Source: Musa acuminata AAA Group (Eukaryota > Streptophyta > Magnoliopsida > Zingiberales > Musaceae). From it: a DNA stretch of 64,000 bases. The position numbers were made by a program, and so were the translations under genes. The notes beneath the pieces were generated by a model. The model searched no databases and was not told where the DNA came from. It saw nothing but the letters and a program-made list of their open reading frames with translations. Positions within the stretch are counted from its first letter, which is position 1; every line of letters starts with the position of its first letter. Location of the stretch: assembly GCF_036884655.1 (NCBI RefSeq), contig NC_088356.1:14232001-14296000 (forward strand). The letters run 5' to 3'. Below are positions 58,833 through 64,000 of the stretch, piece by piece.

Positions 58833-61326
58833 ATCTCCCCCTTTTTGATGATGACAACTACTTGATGACGGAGTTAAACTTAACTCCCGGAGTTTAAACA
58901 AACTCCCCCTATCAATATGCCATATTGATAGAACCTTGAATTCAAACTGAATTCAAGTCATTGCAATATTCATCATGAATACTTGCAACACGTCAACATG
59001 AACATATGCATAAATTTATGCAACACATGTCATGTCATCAACATACTTTCATCAACATACTTCTCCCCCTTTGTCATCAACAAAAAGGAGAAGTATCACA
59101 ATCAAGTGTTTGTGATATTGGTTTAACTTATTGCATGAAAACATATTATCAAGTTTTATCATCATGCAGTTTTGAAGCCAAAAAAATTTAGCAAATGTTA
59201 CATCATGCTTAGAATATTCAGGCTATCAAGTTTCAGATATGCAAGTTCTACAGTATACAAGATAGCACTTTTAGAACATGCAAGCTAGCAATTTAGAGAT
59301 GTTCAAGAAAGCAACTCTTGCTTCTTGAGATATGCAAGTTTGTCAAGTTTTGCTAGATGTGCAAGTTAGCATTTTTGCCTCTTGAGATAGGCAAGATAGC
59401 ACATTTGCTTCTTTTGAGATAGCAACTTTTCGCTTCTCTTTAGACTACAAGCTAGCAATTTTTTTACGATATACAAGTTAGCAAAAACTTCGAAAGCAAA
59501 TGCAAGATAACTTTCTTGTGTAGGCTCATGATTATTGCTTCCTATTGTAATGTGCAGGTTGCAAGTCTTGCTCCTTGAGATATTCAAGATAGTGATGTTC
59601 AAGAAGACAACTTTTGCTTCTTGAAATAAGCAAGTTAGCAATCTTTGCTACTTAAGATAGGCAAGCTAGTAATCAAGTTTTTGCATCTTCTTGACTTGTG
59701 CAAGCTAGCTATCTCCCCCTTTGTCATTGTCAAAAAGAAAGGAAGAATACAGTTTTGTAGTTCTTTTTCCTTTTACAACGATTTCAAAATCATGACAAAG
59801 GATGAATAATCAAGTTATGAATGTCAAGACAATTTTTCATCATGAATATTTTATCATTGCATTATCATAAGTTGAAGTATTACATGCATAATATCATATC
59901 ATCATTCATAATTACATTAATGTTTCAATATAGCAATTTCTTCTCAAAATGTGTAACTTAGCACTCATCATGATTTACATCATATGCAATACATCACATC
60001 ATAATTAGAAAGCACAAGTATTGCATGCATAATTGCAAATCATAAATGTTTCATATCATGATGGTATCAATTTTGTCAAATTATATCCTACCATGCATGA
60101 TCAATAACTCCTCATTTGTATTTCATGCATTATTTCATTTCATCTCATAAGGAATATCAAGAAAAGTTATTGGATGAGGAGATAAATATTTTATGAATAC
60201 ACGGAATTGTATAAAAATCATATCATAAGTGTTTCGTGTATTCATATTATCACATGAAGCATATTATCATTTTTGAGATTCATAACATGAATAATGTTAT
60301 TACTATTTCATCAAAATCAATTTCGAGATTCACACAATATCATGAAATCATTAATCTCAATAAGATGGGAAAAGCATTTTCTTTTTAAGTGATTCTTTTA
60401 ACACATCATAAAAAACTCATTCATAATTCAAGTGATTTACAAGATATCATAAATGAATTTATCACTTGTATTTCATCAAAATCGAGAACTCTAGAGATAG
60501 AAAATGATTGAAGCATTTAACATGATTGAAGCATGTTTCATATTTAAAGTGTATCTTATGTCGTAAATACGAATCAAGCATTTGATAAATCTGAAATCAT
60601 CCTCAAAATTACATTCAATAAATTCATGTATGACAAGCATAGATTTATTGAAAGATCAATAAGATAGAGGATTACATTTCAAGTGTTCATCAATTGTAGC
60701 ATTTCATAATATGGTAAGATATCAATGCGTAAAATTACGATACAAGTTCTTGATATCTTAACGCATGATGCAAACATGGCATAATGCAAATTTGGCAATC
60801 ATAGCATCAATTCATATATCTCTTGATGATGCAAGCACGGGATAATCATAGCATAGTGTTTATAGCATCAATTCATATATTTCTCCCCTTTTTTAAGTGT
60901 TTCATCTTAAGTGATCGATTTCATGTTAGCATGCCTTTTCATTTATGTCAAATGAAAACATGCATCAACGTTTAGGATCGTAAAATGAATTTCATCATAA
61001 AACCATCAATCACAAAAATCATCATGTATATCTCATGCATGAAATTGTCAATCGAAATATTTAATTTCATCATTATGCATTTCTTCAAATCAAACATGAT
61101 CTTTAATCAAAATCGAGAAATAACAATGGAAATCAACGTAATGCACATTATTACTTCTTAACCATGATTTCATATTTTCAATCAAGATCATTTTATTTGT
61201 TTATAAAATATGCAATATTATCATTTTCGAAATTACTTAGTATGATCATAATAATTTTTTTTTTTAACATGTAATTTTTAAGAAAATTAATTCTAAACTA
61301 AAAGAGAAAAATACATCATGAAAGCA
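58833..61326 (-). other. Non-coding internal region and PPT of E11
   Basis: From the LTR inward on the plus strand: PPT reverse (58833-58847), palindrome GGAGTTAA/TTAACTCC (58870-58888, imperfect), hairpin 58910-58930, PPT-like modules near 59060, degenerate GCTAGCTTGCA/GAAGCAA repeat zone (59200-59710), and AT-rich spacer to gag. I see no gene. Confidence 0.75.
58910..58930 (-). promoter_or_regulatory. Conserved hairpin before PPT-like tract (E11)
   Basis: Perfect 10-base arms TATCAATATG and CATATTGATA around one base, with CCCCCT (AGGGGG on the element strand) beside it. Confidence 0.7.
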
Positions 61327-62238
61327 TCAAGTAATTTCAAAATAAATTAGGGGGATTTCGATTACCTCATCATTGTGGGCTGTTAAGGCGTAGTTTGCCG
61401 CCTTGCTTTTGTTGACTTTCTCTTCTTCGGAGGAGCTCGATTCATCCCAATTTTTGTTCTTCTTCTTGAGTTTAAAGCAAATAGTTTGATTCTTTTTATT
61501 TTTTAATTTTTGTTTCATTTGTAGTTTAAGTTCACCATCACTTGAGCTTATGCTCGAGTGGTCTTCAAATGTTCTATGTCCCAAATCCTTCCTGTTCTTT
61601 GGAAGGTGGTTCTCAAGTTCTTCACGTGCATTGCACGTCATTTCATATGTGATCAATGAACCAATTAGTTCTTCAAGTGGAAATTGGTTCAAGTTTTTCG
61701 ATTCTTGAATAGCAGTTACTTTTGAATCCCAAGTTTTAGAAAGTGAGCGCAAAACTTTGTTAACGAGTTCAAAATCCGAAAAGCTTTTACCATGTGATTT
61801 TAAACCATTGACGACATCCGTAAAACGGGTGTACATGTCAACAACGGTTTCGCTTGGTTTCATATGAAAAAGCTCGAAATCATGCAGTAAAATATTAACT
61901 TTCGAGTCTTTGACTCTACTAGTTCCCTCGTGCGTGATTTCAAGTGTTCGCCAAATGTCAAAAGCTGTTTCGCACGTAGAAATCCGATTGAACTCATTTT
62001 TGTCCAAAGCACAAAATAAGGCATTCATAGCCTTTGCGTTTAAAGAGAAATACTTCTTCTCCAAATCCGACCATTCGTTCGTCGGTTTAGAGGGAAGTTG
62101 AAAACCGTTTTCAACGATATTCCATAAATCCAGATTTAGAGAAATCAAGAAAACTCTCATTCGAGTTTTCCAATAAGTGTAGTCCAATCCGTTAAAGAAC
62201 GGTGGACGAAAGACCGAAAAGCCCTCTTGAAGAGCCAT
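61327..62238 (-). CDS. Intact gag-like protein of E11 (303 aa)
   Basis: This is the only undamaged gag of its family here. It starts MALQEGFSVFRPP, about 40 bases after the PBS, the position used in E4 and E10. Residues 14-35 contain the DYTYWKTRMRVFL block common at the start of copia gags. Residues about 55-210 form the UBN2-type region (AMNALFCALDKNEFN, VKDSKVNILLHDFELF, DMYTRFTDVVNGL, VLRSLSKTWDSKVTAI, LEELIGSLITYEMTC). The tail is lysine-rich then acidic (KLKKKNKNWDESSSSEEE) and ends YFEIT. There is no CCHC zinc knuckle: only one Cys (TICFKLKK) remains. No signal peptide or membrane segment is seen. It likely packages RNA into particles with enzymes supplied in trans; this role is inferred. 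Expression is likely from the LTR TATA box. Confidence 0.85.
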   Translation of the reverse strand: MALQEGFSVFRPPFFNGLDYTYWKTRMRVFLISLNLDLWNIVENGFQLPSKPTNEWSDLEKKYFSLNAKAMNALFCALDKNEFNRISTCETAFDIWRTLEITHEGTSRVKDSKVNILLHDFELFHMKPSETVVDMYTRFTDVVNGLKSHGKSFSDFELVNKVLRSLSKTWDSKVTAIQESKNLNQFPLEELIGSLITYEMTCNAREELENHLPKNRKDLGHRTFEDHSSISSSDGELKLQMKQKLKNKKNQTICFKLKKKNKNWDESSSSEEEKVNKSKAANYALTAHNDEVIEIPLIYFEIT

Positions 62239-62274
62239 TTCTCTCGGGTGTAAATCCGAAATGAGAAATACCCC

Positions 62275-62286
62275 GCTCTGATACCA
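62275..62286 (-). promoter_or_regulatory. Primer-binding site of E11
   Basis: Minus strand TGGTATCAGAGC, perfect, two bases from the LTR end. Confidence 0.9.
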
Positions 62287-62440
62287 ATTGTTAGGATCGA
62301 GAGCACTAAGAGGGGGGGGGTGAATTAGTGCAACGGATATTTTTCAGCGATTAAAAAGTGAAGGCTGCGTTCGTTCGACAAAGACTATTTTGATGCAAAA
62401 ACCGATTCTAAGATTACTTATGATTAAGTGCAGTTTACGT

Positions 62441-62776
62441 TTAAGCGCAGTTAGCGTCTAAACGCAGTTAGCGTCTAAATGCAGATTGCGTCTAAACTCA
62501 GATTGCGTCTAAGCGCAGTTTGCGTCTTAGCGCAGATTGCGTCTAAGTGCAGATTGCGTCTAAACGCAGATTGCGTCTAAGCGCAGATTGCGTCTAAACG
62601 CAGATTGCGTCTAAGCGCGGATTGAGCAGAAGCATAAAGACAATGTGCTGCTGTTGTACAGCTCAAAAGGTAATCTGCAAGAAAACAGATTTACGTCTAA
62701 ACGCAGATTTGCGTCTAAACGCAGATTTACGTCTAAACGCAGATTTACGTCTTAAACGCAGATTAGACGCAGATTT
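62441..62776. repeat. 17- and 18-bp tandem arrays in the E11 5' LTR
   Basis: Same arrays as 56570-56905. The two LTRs differ here at three bases but not in copy number. Confidence 0.9.
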
Positions 62777-63488
62777 ACGTCTGAACTTTGAAACTCGTTT
62801 GTATATTCGCAGAGGGCAATATGCAGTTGAAATCAAGACGTAAACGTAAACTGAAATCTGACGATTGTGCGAGGAAAGCCGATTTACGTCTAAATGCAGT
62901 TTTACGTCTAAATGTTGAAACTCGTTCGTAAAATTGCAGAAGACAGTTTGCAGTTATAAATAGAATCAAACTGTAAGTGTAAACTGCAAAGAAACTCGTT
63001 CGCAAAGGCACAGAGAACAGTTCTGCAGAATGTAAACGTAAACTGTAATGTACTAAAACACGACTTTACGTCTGAATGCAGATTCGGAAGAACAGCACTT
63101 AGAACTTGTTCGTGAAAGCGCAGAGAGCAGTAGTAGTGGAGGAGGTTTGCAGTAAAGATAAAGTGCTAAAAAATAAACGCAAACCAGAGATTTAGAGTGG
63201 TTCGGTCAGTCCTGACCTACTCCACTTTTGGCTTCCTCCACCGACGAGGTTGCCGACGTCAACTAGGAGCCTTCCTTCAATAGGCGAAGGCCAACTACCC
63301 TCTTACAGATTCACTCCTTTTGACGGGCTCAGGAGACAACCCTTACAAATGTTTTCTCTCCTCTCTTTACAACTCAAACTTGAAGAACAGAAGGAGGAGG
63401 AAAACTAGCAGTTTTGAGCTCTAAGAACCACTGAAAAGATCAAGATTTCGGCTTGAGTTCTTGCTTTCTCAGTGCTGAATGGGTGGGG

Positions 63489-63496
63489 TATTTATA
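63489..63496 (-). promoter_or_regulatory. LTR TATA box (E11 5' LTR)
   Basis: TATAAATA on the minus strand. As this is the 5' LTR, it is the promoter that would make the E11 transcript. Confidence 0.7.
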
Positions 63497-64000
63497 GGCC
63501 CCAACCCAATTCAAATTTGGAGCTCAAAACGATCAAATCCCGGAATTCCGGGATCAGGCGGTTGCACCTCCTGACTGGAGAGGTCGCACCGCCTGGCAGA
63601 GCTCGAAGACCGAGCTCAGGCGGTGCCACCTCTCTGCCAGGGAGGTTGCACCGCCCAGTCTTGCTCGAAGACTGAGCTCAGGCGGTGCCACCTCTCTGTC
63701 AGGGAGGTTGCACCGCCCAGTCTTGCTCGAAGACTGAGCTCAGGCGGTGCCACCTCCCGGCTGGAGAGGTTGCACCGCCCAGTCTCGCTGGGAGGCTTAG
63801 CCCAAGCGGTGCCACCTCCTGGCCTAGGCGGTTGCACCTCCTGGCACTATTCCAGATCACTGGTGGGGCTCCAAACTTGGCCCAAACCAGTCCGAATTCG
63901 GGCCCAATTGGCCCAAGATTAAGTTAATGGGATCACCTCCCATTTTCCAACTTAATCAACGTGCTAACTACGATTAGATCTAAGACAATTTCTGCAGCTT

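Larger units (their letters stand above)
56418..64000 (-). mobile_element. E11, young gag-only LTR element (runs off the window)
   Basis: Minus-strand copy with 3' LTR 56418-58832, PPT, 3.46 kb internal region, intact gag, PBS and the first 1,712 visible bases of the 5' LTR (62289 onward). The two LTRs align at a constant offset of 5,871 with about seven substitutions by eye. It sits inside the CRM-like 5' LTR; the left flank is GTCTT (56413-56417). Confidence 0.92.
62289..64000 (-). repeat. 5' LTR of E11 (first 1,712 bp seen, truncated by window)
   Basis: Corresponds to 56418-58129 with about seven substitutions. TATA box at 63489-63496 (minus). Expected to end near 64703. Confidence 0.92.

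Overview
The window looks like plant nuclear heterochromatin built almost wholly from nested LTR retrotransposons. The evidence is tRNA-iMet primer sites (TGGTATCAGAGC), Ty1/copia and Ty3/gypsy polyproteins, LTRs of 0.4-2.4 kb with TATA boxes, AT-rich spacers and microsatellites. The element mix would suit a monocot (a banana- or ginger-like genome is a guess, not shown). I see no intact host gene, tRNA, rRNA or CRISPR. The only non-transposon stretch is about 300 bp at 11280-11581, which may hold the broken 3' end of a host gene.

The dominant family is a gag-only, non-autonomous, copia-derived element, most like a stripped-down Sirevirus. I number its copies E1-E11. Each has 5' LTR - PBS - a gag-like ORF of about 300 codons ending in YEIT or FEIT - about 3 kb of AT-rich non-coding DNA with several polypurine-like tracts - a conserved hairpin module - PPT - 3' LTR. 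No protease, integrase or reverse transcriptase follows gag. Long LTRs (2.0-2.4 kb) and short LTRs (1.1-1.6 kb) mark subfamilies. Upstream of the LTR TATA box lies a cluster of GC-rich palindromes.

Layout: E1 (+) 1-1956 and 9225-11061, split by collapsed E2 (-) 1957-9224, which itself holds Gypsy A (-) 1984-7400. Microsatellite 11057-11279. Possible host gene remnant 11280-11581. E3 (-) 11582-15988. Gypsy B (-) about 15989-20418. Copia C1 (+) 20419-33558, split by complete E4 (+) 23694-31727, which has a perfect 5-bp duplication CAGGT. E5 (+) 33559-39842. E6 (-) 39843-41628. Copia C2 (+) 41629-45198, carrying a solo Gypsy LTR at 43588-44004. E7 (+) LTR piece 45199-45839. E8 (-) 45840-47285. 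Copia C3 leader (-) 47286-47633. E9 (-) LTR 47634-48373. E10 (+) 48374-50912. CRM-like Gypsy (-) 50913-56417. E11 (-) from 56418 past the window end.

The two rightmost insertions are the youngest. The E11 LTRs differ at about 7 of 1,712 aligned bases, with no net length change, and its 303-aa gag is open. The CRM-like element's LTRs differ at 3 of 521 bases, and only two nonsense codons break its 1,470-codon frame. Gypsy A and B share the same loss of the reverse-transcriptase catalytic segment, so that family probably moved in trans. The gag-only elements must likewise rely on enzymes from an autonomous relative that is not in this window.
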